From positions 1 to 64,000 of the forward strand of contig SUYQ01000008.1 in the NCBI GenBank assembly GCA_015060325.1: DNA of 64,000 nucleotides, in the 5' to 3' direction. The notes under the pieces are model-generated. The model was not told where the DNA came from, made no database searches, and saw nothing but the letters and a program-made list of their open reading frames with translations. This stretch comes from Bacteroidales bacterium. Lineage in GTDB: Bacteria > Bacteroidota > Bacteroidia > Bacteroidales > UBA932. This document shows positions 23,422 through 32,815 of the stretch, piece after piece (positions within the stretch are counted from its first letter, which is position 1; the number at the start of each line of letters is the position of its first letter). Made by a program: the position numbers and the translations under genes.

Positions 23422-25989
23422 CTATCTGTTAGGGTTGACCGTATGGACAGCGTGATAGTTGCCCTTGTCATCCTGCCATGCCATGTAGATTCTGGTGGTG
23501 CTGCGGACTGTCAGTTTCTGCGAAGCGATGGATTCAGTATTGACTGTAGCTCCAAGAGATTCAAGCTGCATGGTCACAAGCTTGTCTGTCGCGCCATATA
23601 CATCAACGAGGGCATCCGAAGTAGCACTTCCTGACATATACTCATAGTCGCCGACGAACATCCAATATTGAACACATGTATCAGGCATATCTACTGACAT
23701 GGTGTATGTGGCCAGCTTCTTTGTCACTGTGATCTGCGGCATTCCATATTCATAATCAGCACTGCTGCTGAGGACGTAGTCTACCATAATGATAGGGATG
23801 AAGCTGATCTTGGACATGCGTGAAGGATTGCCTTCAGCATCCTTTACCAGCGCATAGAAAGTGTATTCGATGCCAAGGGAAAGTCCTGTCAGTTCAACCT
23901 TGCCGCCGCTCAGGCTGCTTATCTTCACATCGTTGCGGGCATCTCCGAGCTGACCCTTCGCCAGCATGTCCTGAAGGACTTCGTCTGAGAAATACGCATT
24001 GCTTGTGCAATAATATGAAACAGCAGACGGATCACCTGTAAAGGTCATCGACACCGAGACGTCCCCCAGACCGTAGAGACTGCTGCTCAGCGACACTGAC
24101 ATTGCATCGCTATATACCAGCTTCTTAAGCTCCACCTTCTCCTTATGGATCTTTCCGAACGATCCGTCTTCAGATATTGATACGGCTATGAGATACACCT
24201 CATCATCTGCTGAGAAATTGTTTGAAGACACGTTCAATGTCTCAGAACCCACGGAGACGTGATTGATGTCAATAAGTTCAGCAACTGACAGAAGATCGTC
24301 CTCAGGAATGGCAGATGCCTTCCTGATGGCTGCATACGTCTTGTATGCTCCTGCAGCCGGCGTTATTGAAGCTGAGAAACCTCCATATGTAACCTCGGTC
24401 ACTTCACAGGCCGGCGCGCTCAGCGATCCGCCGGCATTGACAGGAGAAGATGTGAATGTATACTGAATGAAATCATCTGCGGTATACCCGCCTTCTTCCT
24501 TTGCGATAACGATCCATGCTACATAGCTTGTTGACGGAAGAATCTGATCACCTTCCATTCCGTCAGGGAACATGCTCGCCGGGCCAGCATATGAAAGTTC
24601 TGAGATTGCGGTCATGTTATCATGATTCAAAGACTCCAGGACATTGTCGCGTCCCATGGCTTCCCAGAAACCTAGTTCGGAAAATCCTCCATAATACTCC
24701 ATTGCCTCGTTGAACTGAAGATTGAATGTAGCAGAGTCAAACCTGATATCCGAGAAACCTGCGGTCATCTTGGTCGAACCGACTTCAAGAAGCTGGAAAC
24801 ATTCCGGAGAATAAGCCATATTTCCGGTTATGAGCTGCTTTACAGGAAGATGCTCCGCAACATATACTACATATGCTTCGTTCGGATTGTAGCCCTCCAC
24901 CATCTGTTCGAGGTCAAAGACCTTTGATTCGGTATGGCATTCGACGCCATACGCCTCTTCTGAATTGAGCCATGAGGCGAGAGCCTCAGAAGTAAAGTCG
25001 GCAGCCTTCCATGCTCCTGCGACATATCCTTCAATGTCTTCGAGAGCGTGTTCTGAAAGAACAACCTCAAAGGCAGAATCGACTCCAGCCTTGAGAGTGA
25101 TCGGCTTCTCATACATTACCTCAACAGTAACGATTTCCGGAGTATTGCCCTCATTGAAGACACCCAGTACCTTCACGACTCCTGATGTGGCGGATGCCGA
25201 GAAGTCAGCAGGAGAAGTCACGATCAGGCTGTCGGTCTGGATTCTGGCCTTCCATCCTTCAGGCTTTTCAGTGATTGTGTATGCCTTGAGATTGTTCATT
25301 TCAAGAAGGGCGATCTTTTCGATCTCCTCCTTTGCGAACCAAAGCTTTTCTGTCTTGGCTGCGAAGACAGCTTCACCTGCTACCTGCACCTTGATCTCCT
25401 TTCCATCCATGAGGGTAAGGTAGAGGTAGTCTCCGTCATATTCCACATTCTGGAAGAAGGAAACATTCTGCCCCGGAAGCTGGGAATTGTCCCCTGAACC
25501 GTTCTGATTCTGGAAGATGCCGGTATACACCCACGTCTTTCCTCCGTCAGCAGAGATCATCCATTCATTCTGCTCGGAAAGTTTCAAGGCCGGGGTAACA
25601 GAAACAGGAACCTGCTTTCCGTCGATCAGCAGAGGCTCCACCTCTCCGTCAGTGCAGAGAGCCCAGTAGTACTCGCCGTCAGCAGCCTTTTCAACGGTGA
25701 CAAGAGAATATCCGGAAGTCGCATAGTCTATAGTAATTGTCCTGCCGTCCTTGAGTCTGATCAGAGCTGTTCCGTTCTCGGCATCAACCGTAACCGACTG
25801 GACGCTGCCCAGGGTGATCATCGACTGTATCGCAGATACATTATCAGCGACCTGCGACTCCAGAGCCTTGACCCTGTCCTGAAGATCCTTGATTGACTCA
25901 CGGATCTCAGTGTCGTCATACTTGGTGCAGGCAGTCATGCATGCAAGCACCACCAACGAAGCCAAGCAGAATTTTACAATCTTGTTCAT
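23422..25989 (-). CDS. DUF4988/PL29 N-terminal-type surface lipoprotein
   Basis: 855 residues from ATG 25989 (MNKIVKFCLASLVVLACMTA then lipobox Cys). The Cys is followed by TKYDDTE, an acidic stretch like the lipoprotein export signal that sends Bacteroidota lipoproteins to the cell surface. A short coiled coil (EIRESIKDLQDRVKALESQV) follows, then the repeated TLKDG/DGRTITID and EYYWALCTDGEVEPLLIDGKQVPV segments known from the N-terminus of PL29-type proteins (DUF4988). The remainder is a string of fibronectin-like beta domains. No lyase domain is evident, so a glycan-binding or structural surface role is more likely. It is the last gene of the seven-gene cluster that begins at 35896. Confidence 0.8.
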   Translation of the reverse strand: MNKIVKFCLASLVVLACMTACTKYDDTEIRESIKDLQDRVKALESQVADNVSAIQSMITLGSVQSVTVDAENGTALIRLKDGRTITIDYATSGYSLVTVEKAADGEYYWALCTDGEVEPLLIDGKQVPVSVTPALKLSEQNEWMISADGGKTWVYTGIFQNQNGSGDNSQLPGQNVSFFQNVEYDGDYLYLTLMDGKEIKVQVAGEAVFAAKTEKLWFAKEEIEKIALLEMNNLKAYTITEKPEGWKARIQTDSLIVTSPADFSASATSGVVKVLGVFNEGNTPEIVTVEVMYEKPITLKAGVDSAFEVVLSEHALEDIEGYVAGAWKAADFTSEALASWLNSEEAYGVECHTESKVFDLEQMVEGYNPNEAYVVYVAEHLPVKQLITGNMAYSPECFQLLEVGSTKMTAGFSDIRFDSATFNLQFNEAMEYYGGFSELGFWEAMGRDNVLESLNHDNMTAISELSYAGPASMFPDGMEGDQILPSTSYVAWIVIAKEEGGYTADDFIQYTFTSSPVNAGGSLSAPACEVTEVTYGGFSASITPAAGAYKTYAAIRKASAIPEDDLLSVAELIDINHVSVGSETLNVSSNNFSADDEVYLIAVSISEDGSFGKIHKEKVELKKLVYSDAMSVSLSSSLYGLGDVSVSMTFTGDPSAVSYYCTSNAYFSDEVLQDMLAKGQLGDARNDVKISSLSGGKVELTGLSLGIEYTFYALVKDAEGNPSRMSKISFIPIIMVDYVLSSSADYEYGMPQITVTKKLATYTMSVDMPDTCVQYWMFVGDYEYMSGSATSDALVDVYGATDKLVTMQLESLGATVNTESIASQKLTVRSTTRIYMAWQDDKGNYHAVHTVNPNR

Positions 25990-26004
25990 ATGCATAAGTT
26001 TAAA

Positions 26005-28161
26005 TTATTCAGTTGGAGGGGTACGGAAATCAGACAGGTCCTTGAATTCACCCTTATAGAAGATCTTTGCTATGACCGGACTGTAGACATCTTCCATATC
26101 CTTCTCTCCGATAGCCACGGCTGCTATGAGGATAGGATTATCTGACGCAGGGTCAACTCCTTCGATGATCGTAGCCTCTTCAGCTGTTGTGCTGAGACCA
26201 CTTTCGATAAGGTTGAGTTTCCACATGTCAAGATATGCCTGATATGTATATCTTCCGTTAGGAATGGTCAGATATGGAAGTCCGCATAAGTTATATATAT
26301 CACCGCTGTTCGCACTGATCGTGAAGTAGCATATCATCTTGGCATCTGCATTCGCAACCACTTTACCGATGATCCGGCTCTGGGAAGAATCGTATGTAAG
26401 ATCCTGGAAGGCCACTGTAGGATTCGGACCCGGATTAGGTTTGGTAGTAGTGAATGACTCGAAATGTACAGGGCCTACGACTCCGTTGACATCCTCTGCA
26501 CAATATGCGATGATGTATTCTGTACCTGACTCATATCCGAAGTCAGCCAGAGAATCATAGCCTGAAGGTTCAGCCTGCCAAAGATTCGCAACAGGGCGTT
26601 TTCCTGCCGGTCCCTCGACATACGCATCTATGAGATAGTACAGCCATGCTTCCCTATTCTCGAAATCAAGCTGTCCGTCAGGCAGATGCGGAGGGCGCAC
26701 GAATGCATCGTCCTCGGTGGTTGAAGGGTCATCCGGAGTAAACGGCCATACGATCTGGAAACGATAGCACATGTTCTTCGTGAAGTCATATGAGAAATTG
26801 TATCTCACACCCCAGCGTGACACCTCGGTAAATGTAAGCCGGACATCACCGACACATGCTTCAGGATTGTCACGGACCAGAGGTTTGGTCGTAAAAGGTT
26901 CCGAAAACTTGAGGGCCGACAGCTCATCGAAACGGTTTTGTCCCACATATACGATTACATATTCCGATTCCGGGTCGAGTTCGAACTTGACCTCACCGTC
27001 CGTATGGAATGAAGATCCTGTAAGCTGCTGAAGATCCGAATCATATCCGAAGTTAGGGTTATTCACGCCCCAGCCTTCAACTGTAAGATTGGCTGCGAGA
27101 GCTGTCTTTTCTTCGTCAGAGCTGTTTCTGATTGCATCTGCATCAGACTTGGCATACACCCGATAGAAGCAGTTTTCACATGACTTCTCCATCTGCACGG
27201 AAATATTGGTCATCGTTGCACCAACCCTGGTTCCGACTTCAATTGTAACTTCAGGGGTAAAGTCTCCGGACTGAGGCCTCTCAAGAAGGCTGAAATCCAG
27301 TCTCACCAGTCCTGTCGGGGTCATGTTCTCATCCGCAGCTACAACGACCGCAGTGTTATCCGGCATGGTAGTGTTTCTCTTGAATGCAAGATTTTCCGGA
27401 TTGGTAGCATCATAAGGTCCTCCTGCCACACGGCAGAAATCCCTCATCATCTTCTCACCGAACAGATCGATGAACTCACCGATCTCATCGGTAGACCAGA
27501 TCCAGTGGTAGAAGTAACGACAGTCCTCATTAGGATAATACTTCACAATGAAGGCCGTATGACCAACTATTGATTCTATCTCGATCTCAGGGTCACCTAC
27601 CAGGCCTGCTTCTTCAGTAGCGACCTCGCAGATGCAGACAGGTGCCGGCACCTGGCCCTCTTCGTCATAGAAAGGAAGCACTGTGATCATATAATCGCAG
27701 TCAGAAAGGACTGTTGCCAGATTATATGTGGAATTGGCCCAGTCGAACTCCTTAGCTGCGAAGTCTTCGGTCTCTGCTGCACTGAACAGATTCACAGGGG
27801 TTCCGGTAGCAGCTGACGCAAGGAGATCTGCGACCGCATCCTCACACTCCGCAAGTTCAGCATCCAGAAGTCCTCTGTTGAGCAGTTCATTATACAGGAG
27901 AGCCTTTGGATAGACCTCCATACGGTATGACTTCACTGATTCACCCGGAACAATCTCGAAAACGATATTGTCCTCCTGCAGATCGGTGATATTGATGTTG
28001 ACACCATTCTTTCCTGCCTTATAACCATCCTTCTGCACATTCAAGGCGAACTCCTTGTATTCGGAAGTTTCAGGTTCCTGAGTCTTGTCCTCCTCCTGAT
28101 TGCAGGCTGTCGCCCAAAGAAGCGCTCCCGCAATAAACATAAAGCCAAATAACTTTTTCAT
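26005..28161 (-). CDS. Surface lipoprotein of unknown function with beta-sandwich repeats
   Basis: 718 residues from ATG 28161, where MKKLFGFMFIAGALLWATAC is a lipoprotein signal. Upstream in-frame ATGs overlap the preceding Omp28 gene. The residues after the Cys (NQEEDKTQEPE) are acidic, consistent with surface export. The protein lacks the coiled coil of its DUF4988 neighbours. It is built from repeated beta domains about 100-130 residues long, each with an NVTF/ISVQM-type strand and a TEYIIAYCAEDVNG or SEYVIVYVGQN-like segment. I do not recognise a named family. It sits between an Omp28 gene (seven bases upstream) and a DUF4988 lipoprotein gene, so it belongs to the same envelope assembly or its substrate set. 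Confidence 0.7.
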   Translation of the reverse strand: MKKLFGFMFIAGALLWATACNQEEDKTQEPETSEYKEFALNVQKDGYKAGKNGVNINITDLQEDNIVFEIVPGESVKSYRMEVYPKALLYNELLNRGLLDAELAECEDAVADLLASAATGTPVNLFSAAETEDFAAKEFDWANSTYNLATVLSDCDYMITVLPFYDEEGQVPAPVCICEVATEEAGLVGDPEIEIESIVGHTAFIVKYYPNEDCRYFYHWIWSTDEIGEFIDLFGEKMMRDFCRVAGGPYDATNPENLAFKRNTTMPDNTAVVVAADENMTPTGLVRLDFSLLERPQSGDFTPEVTIEVGTRVGATMTNISVQMEKSCENCFYRVYAKSDADAIRNSSDEEKTALAANLTVEGWGVNNPNFGYDSDLQQLTGSSFHTDGEVKFELDPESEYVIVYVGQNRFDELSALKFSEPFTTKPLVRDNPEACVGDVRLTFTEVSRWGVRYNFSYDFTKNMCYRFQIVWPFTPDDPSTTEDDAFVRPPHLPDGQLDFENREAWLYYLIDAYVEGPAGKRPVANLWQAEPSGYDSLADFGYESGTEYIIAYCAEDVNGVVGPVHFESFTTTKPNPGPNPTVAFQDLTYDSSQSRIIGKVVANADAKMICYFTISANSGDIYNLCGLPYLTIPNGRYTYQAYLDMWKLNLIESGLSTTAEEATIIEGVDPASDNPILIAAVAIGEKDMEDVYSPVIAKIFYKGEFKDLSDFRTPPTE

Positions 28162-28168
28162 AGTCATA

Positions 28169-29188
28169 TTATTTTCTTTTTTCATAATCAGCATTTCCCC
28201 CGTCAACGGCACAGAGATTCATGTTATTGACATGTCCCTGATCATCGATAGCCAGGACCACTACGGTCATATTGTCCATATTCCATGACGGATCAGGCTC
28301 GAATTCATATGTACGCGTGATTTCCTCGTCTTTATTCACAGTCCCAAGAGCATCACCTGAAACGGATGAGGAAAGCATCATGCGCACAACATGCCTGTGG
28401 ACATAATCCTCATCCTTCACATTTCCCGAAACCGTCTGCTCGGCAACCACCTTATCCTCGACGAGATATGCAGCCATGCGGTACTCCATTGACTTTTCCG
28501 AAAAGATCTTAGCAACAGCCTTGCATCTGCCACCGTCATTCACACATGAGACGGCGACTCCGCAATGGGTCTCGGTCTCATACAATGATTTCTCAATGCT
28601 CATTCTGCAACCGCTGCCGGAAAGACTTCCGCAATCACGCATGTCGGTCAGGTATGAAGGATAATCAGTCCATCCGTAGACAGCCTTGAGATCGCTTTCT
28701 GCCTGAATGGACATGGAATCATCATTATGGAATGCCAGGGCATAGGCCTGACCCTTATAGGTCTCTGAAACCAGCAGCTGAAGAAGCTTGGCTCCGTCAG
28801 GACACCAGCTGCACCACTGGCCGGTGAACTCCATGACGCATACATTGCGTTCGAAACGCGACACGGCTGTCGCCTCTATATCGAAGCGCTCCGACTCCAA
28901 AGAAGCGTAGCGCGCGACAAAGGTGTATCTGCCGCTTTCTGTGGCAGTAAACACGTTTCCTTCAAGCGCCACCCCTGTAGTAAGGCAGAAAATTTCGGAC
29001 TGGGAAGTCACATCTTCACCTCCATATGTAACGTTGAATGTCACTTCGGAAATTCCGTCTGCCGGCACTGTCAAACAATCGGCGCTCAGTTCGAGAGCAG
29101 CCTTCTCATCCTGGTCCACATTTCCATGACAGGCGGCCAAAAGCACTGCAGCAATGCAGCACAGCATTATATTCAATCTATTTCTCAT
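28169..29188 (-). CDS. Omp28-related lipoprotein with thioredoxin-like CxxC (paralogue 1)
   Basis: 339 residues. MRNRLNIMLCCIAAVLLAAC is a lipoprotein signal and the mature protein starts CHGNVDQDEK. An N-terminal immunoglobulin-like domain (about 30-105) precedes a thioredoxin-like part with the redox motif in VCVMEFTGQWCSWCPDGAK (about residue 127). The C-terminal half is a beta-rich domain ending CAVDGGNADYEKRK. The Omp28 family was named for a Porphyromonas gingivalis outer-membrane protein, and the thioredoxin-like fold is recognised in the Pfam family. The gene overlaps the previous Omp28 gene by 11 bases. The extra cysteines in SLSGSGCRM and MRDCGS could form structural disulfides. Confidence 0.83.
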   Translation of the reverse strand: MRNRLNIMLCCIAAVLLAACHGNVDQDEKAALELSADCLTVPADGISEVTFNVTYGGEDVTSQSEIFCLTTGVALEGNVFTATESGRYTFVARYASLESERFDIEATAVSRFERNVCVMEFTGQWCSWCPDGAKLLQLLVSETYKGQAYALAFHNDDSMSIQAESDLKAVYGWTDYPSYLTDMRDCGSLSGSGCRMSIEKSLYETETHCGVAVSCVNDGGRCKAVAKIFSEKSMEYRMAAYLVEDKVVAEQTVSGNVKDEDYVHRHVVRMMLSSSVSGDALGTVNKDEEITRTYEFEPDPSWNMDNMTVVVLAIDDQGHVNNMNLCAVDGGNADYEKRK

Positions 29189-30074
29189 CCTTGTAAAGAT
29201 AATCTGCCGATCCTCCTACGGCACATTCATTAGCATTGTTACATCCGAAGATCTGTCCGTCTGCATCGTCGGCAGTGAGAAGCACTGCGATCACCCTCAT
29301 CGAATCCGGGTTCCACGACCCGTCAAGAACGATCTTCCTGGTCACTTCATATTCCTGTCCCACTGTCAACGGCTTTCCGGAATTGAGCCTTGCTCCACGC
29401 ATATCATCTGATGCGACATATCTGAACACATTGTTGTGAGTGTAATCTTCAGTCTCCGCACCCAACTGTACGTATTCTATTCCATCCTCGACGAGAATTA
29501 TATGATAGCGGCACACCTGGGAGACCTCTGATATGAAACGAGCCTTCACCTCGAGCTCCCTTGAAACCGCATCATACCCAGTCTGTATCGCAACTCCTGA
29601 GCTGACCGGGTGGTCCTCCGCCTGAAGGTCCATCTCCGAGATGATCTTCGGAGCCTCACTCACGATCCTCTGCGAACTTCTCCTGAAATTCAGCGCGAAC
29701 ATAGGAAGAGAGACAGTCGTGCTTTCATTATATGACACTCTTTCGTAGAATTGTGAGCATACCGGCAACGACATCGGATCATCAATCTCATAATCAAGGT
29801 GAAAGGCTACCGGAATGATGCTTTCAGGACGGCTGATCTGCACTGACTTCAGAGCCTCGGTAAGTGACGGACAGTTGACACATCCGGCAGAAGTGAACTG
29901 CATGGCCACCATCTTCTGCCTGTATACCGAATTTACCGTTTCCTGAGTGCCTCCTCCCGGCAGATCAGTATTGCCGCCGCCGTTTCCGTTGTCATCGGGG
30001 TCGATATTGCCCGCACAGGAAACAAGCAGCATGCAAAGGCCGGATATTACCGGCAGTATTACGGACTTTCTCAT
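29178..30074 (-). CDS. Omp28-related lipoprotein with CxxC (paralogue 2)
   Basis: 298 residues; lipoprotein signal MRKSVILPVISGLCMLLVSC followed by AGNIDPDDNGNGGG. It has no N-terminal Ig-like domain, unlike its two neighbours, and is shorter by that amount. The redox motif is in MVAMQFTSAGCVNCPSLTEAL (about residue 65). The C-terminal domain ends NNANECAVGGSADYLYKDEK, sharing the GG-S/N-A/T-DY tail with paralogues 1 and 3. Its ATG overlaps the previous stop by one base (TGATG), so translation is probably coupled. Confidence 0.83.
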   Translation of the reverse strand: MRKSVILPVISGLCMLLVSCAGNIDPDDNGNGGGNTDLPGGGTQETVNSVYRQKMVAMQFTSAGCVNCPSLTEALKSVQISRPESIIPVAFHLDYEIDDPMSLPVCSQFYERVSYNESTTVSLPMFALNFRRSSQRIVSEAPKIISEMDLQAEDHPVSSGVAIQTGYDAVSRELEVKARFISEVSQVCRYHIILVEDGIEYVQLGAETEDYTHNNVFRYVASDDMRGARLNSGKPLTVGQEYEVTRKIVLDGSWNPDSMRVIAVLLTADDADGQIFGCNNANECAVGGSADYLYKDEK

Positions 30075-31168
30075 CAGTTGTAACGATAATCTGTTGACCC
30101 ACCCAACGGTATTGATACGGCATTGTCAACAACGGTCTTTCCGTCTGCCGCCTTGACGAGAGTGTAGAGGATCACCTCATACTTGTCCGGATCAGAGACC
30201 GAGAAGTCAGGGATCTGCATGCTGATCTGCTTTTCCTCATTCTTTCCGAGACTGAACTTATCTGCCGACATATTCTTGAAGTTGCCGGTGATTCCGACAA
30301 TCACGTTGTCGTACTCATCCTCGTATACGGTAGAGCCGTCAGCCGGAGTTGAAGGCTTGCAATCATCCTTCAGCACAGCCAGGACAAGGTCATACTCTCC
30401 TTCTGCCGAAGCCTTTACAGCAGCATCAACGACAAGGCTGCCATCCTGGACAGAAGCCGAGCCCTTGATGCCGGTCCTTGCAGGGTAGTCGGTAAGGACA
30501 GACTTTATGGTCCTGTGGATATCGTTGACGGTCCTCTTTCCGGACTCCTGCGCCAGAGAATATATGCAATATGGGAATCCTTTAGTACCGTAGATATCAT
30601 TTGCATAGTCAGATATCGCAGGGAAAGTATACTGGTCGTTTCCATGGAACTCCATCACGATGCTGTGGTCATCTGAATAGTCGTTCATCTTATCCAAAGC
30701 GACTGTCATCGAAGGGCAGAACTGGCACCATGTCGCAGTGAACCTGTAAATCAGCACGTTCTTATGGAAAAGCTCATAAGCGGAACGGTTCTTCGAGGTC
30801 ACTTTCACTTCATTCTGACAATATTCTCCTTCATACATCGCCTTGATGGTGTATGTACCGTCAGAGATGGATGTGAACACATTCGGAGCCTCTCCAGAGC
30901 CGATATCTGTCCTCCACTCCCCTGTCTCAACGATCTGAAACGATGCGTTCCTGATATGTTCGGAATCGGTCAGGACCCTGCCTTCCGCATCTGTAATCGT
31001 AAATACGGCAGCATCCTGTCCGTCTGACTCTATCTCTGCCTTATCTACTGAAAGAGTAAAAGGTCCCGTCACTCCTGAAGGATCGTTGTCTTCAGGATCG
31101 TGTGTACCTGTACATGCTGCCATCATCAATACTGTCGCCATAGACAGCATAAAAACTTTAGTCTTCAT
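30074..31168 (-). CDS. Omp28-related lipoprotein with CxxC (paralogue 3)
   Basis: 364 residues from ATG 31168 (MKTKVFMLSMATVLMMAAC). The mature N-terminus TGTHDPEDND is acidic. An Ig-like domain (about 35-120) is followed by the redox segment VLIYRFTATWCQFCPSMTVAL (about residue 140) and a C-terminal beta domain ending VSIPLGGSTDYRYN. It is the first of three Omp28 genes in a row, and the sequences are well diverged, so the duplication is old or they do different jobs. It lies 13 bases after a DUF6029 barrel gene. Confidence 0.83.
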   Translation of the reverse strand: MKTKVFMLSMATVLMMAACTGTHDPEDNDPSGVTGPFTLSVDKAEIESDGQDAAVFTITDAEGRVLTDSEHIRNASFQIVETGEWRTDIGSGEAPNVFTSISDGTYTIKAMYEGEYCQNEVKVTSKNRSAYELFHKNVLIYRFTATWCQFCPSMTVALDKMNDYSDDHSIVMEFHGNDQYTFPAISDYANDIYGTKGFPYCIYSLAQESGKRTVNDIHRTIKSVLTDYPARTGIKGSASVQDGSLVVDAAVKASAEGEYDLVLAVLKDDCKPSTPADGSTVYEDEYDNVIVGITGNFKNMSADKFSLGKNEEKQISMQIPDFSVSDPDKYEVILYTLVKAADGKTVVDNAVSIPLGGSTDYRYN

Positions 31169-31181
31169 CTTAATCATATTT

Positions 31182-32813
31182 CTAGAATGACATAGTCAAT
31201 GAAAGATTGGCACCTGTATATGCCGGAATCTGTCTGCAGACGCCTCCCGAGCATATCTTTCCGGCCATATAACGGCCGTATCCGAGCGCCACCCTTGTCC
31301 TCGACTTCGTATAGCTTACGCCGCCGTTGTAATAATGCACCTTCGTAGAACCATGGTTGAACATATCGCTTGCATATATGCTCCAATGCGGGGCAAAGCT
31401 CACCTCGAGCATAGCAGCCATCCAGTCCTTCCTGTCCTCGAAAGTGACAAGATACTGAAGTTCAAGCCTTGTCGAGAACTTCTCCGTGAACTTGTACAGA
31501 AGGTCCGCCACTATTATGTTCGAGAGCCATGTGGTCTTAAATTCGCCGTAAGACGGACAGTACTCCTGCATCGACCACATGAGGGTCGACTTGAACTTCT
31601 TTGTCCACTGCTTCTCGATATCAATGCTGAGGTCACGGAAAAGCAGGTTTCCTGCCTTGAACGTTCCTTCCTGAGCAATAGTGTAATAGGTCGAGAAGTT
31701 TGCATGTACCCTCATTCCTCTCTTGCCTCCCAGCAAAGAGCCTCTGCGGAAGTTATAGAACACATCCAGCTGGCCACCGATCTCACCACTGTTCATGAAA
31801 CGGTTGGAAATCAGGCCTGTCTGCGAAGAATAAGGGTGAAGATTGGTGAGGGAATATGTATACTGCGTACACATGGCAGGGACATAATTGATCATGTTCA
31901 TGTCCGGTCCCTCTGCATCGACAACCCTGGTATCCATCCATTCAAGACGACGGAGAGTAAGATTCACGCCAAGGCCGCGTCCGTTGTAACCGGTCTCGAT
32001 GAGCTGGGCATTTCCTCTTTTACGGTGGTACATGTCCGCGTCCGTATTGTAGTTGGAATTGTAATAATACTTCTGACCGGCGTCTACATACTCGCCTTTG
32101 AAGAAGAATCCTGAAGATTCAAGATTGACCCGTGCAGACCATCCTGTACAGTTCGGACTGCAACCAGCCACCGATTTGTCAGTATCCAGCTTCTCATATC
32201 TGTCCATCACCGAACCTTCAACCGCAAGATAGAGGTTGTTCCATCCCGCAAGATTGGAAATGGCAAAGCTCAGATCGGCACCCTTCACCTGAGTTCCCGA
32301 AAACTTCATTCCGAAGCGAGGCATTCCCCAAAGCGCCTTAACGGACACGATGTCGTTGTAGTTATATGTCACTCTCGCACCGGTCAATGCGTTGTTCAGG
32401 CCAAGCGCCCTGTCTTCCCAGCTCCTGAAAAGCAGACCGCTTCCGAACTGGTCATAAAAGGTACCGGCAGTCAGCGAGAAATTCTCATCAGTCCAGCCCA
32501 CATAATAGTTTGTGAGGGCAACACCCTTGAACTCAGGGCGATATCCAAGAAGTACCGGAGCGTATGCCTCCATCTGGACACCTGCTGAAAAGCGGTTGTT
32601 GTAATAGTCAAGTTTCAGATAGTTGTTGGAACCGAAATGCCCGTCCGGGGCCTTGGCACCCGTACGGTCGTCATCCACATAAAGATTTGTATTCGACTCG
32701 AAACTTCCGGTCACATAGCCCTTGTCATCCTTAGGCTTATCCTCCGCCAAAAGCATGATCTCCCCTGCGAACAGGAGAGACGCTGCCATTGCTGTCAAAC
32801 TGAATAGTTTCAT
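31182..32813 (-). CDS. DUF6029 family outer-membrane protein (paralogue A)
   Basis: 543 residues with an N-terminal signal peptide. The family signature is YVTGSFESNTNLYVDDDR, FGSNNYLKLDYYNNRFSAGVQMEAY, then SLTAGTFYDQFGSGLLFRSWEDR. The body is a series of amphipathic strands, and the C-terminus SLTMSF ends in Phe as expected of an outer-membrane barrel. Just before the final strand is CSGGVCRQIPAYTGANL, nearly identical to paralogue B at 38522. Further Cys pairs occur in AGCSPNCTGW. The substrate is unknown. It is two bases after the DUF4988 gene and 13 before Omp28 paralogue 3, so the operon couples a barrel with surface and redox proteins. Confidence 0.85.
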   Translation of the reverse strand: MKLFSLTAMAASLLFAGEIMLLAEDKPKDDKGYVTGSFESNTNLYVDDDRTGAKAPDGHFGSNNYLKLDYYNNRFSAGVQMEAYAPVLLGYRPEFKGVALTNYYVGWTDENFSLTAGTFYDQFGSGLLFRSWEDRALGLNNALTGARVTYNYNDIVSVKALWGMPRFGMKFSGTQVKGADLSFAISNLAGWNNLYLAVEGSVMDRYEKLDTDKSVAGCSPNCTGWSARVNLESSGFFFKGEYVDAGQKYYYNSNYNTDADMYHRKRGNAQLIETGYNGRGLGVNLTLRRLEWMDTRVVDAEGPDMNMINYVPAMCTQYTYSLTNLHPYSSQTGLISNRFMNSGEIGGQLDVFYNFRRGSLLGGKRGMRVHANFSTYYTIAQEGTFKAGNLLFRDLSIDIEKQWTKKFKSTLMWSMQEYCPSYGEFKTTWLSNIIVADLLYKFTEKFSTRLELQYLVTFEDRKDWMAAMLEVSFAPHWSIYASDMFNHGSTKVHYYNGGVSYTKSRTRVALGYGRYMAGKICSGGVCRQIPAYTGANLSLTMSF

Positions 32814-32815
32814 CG

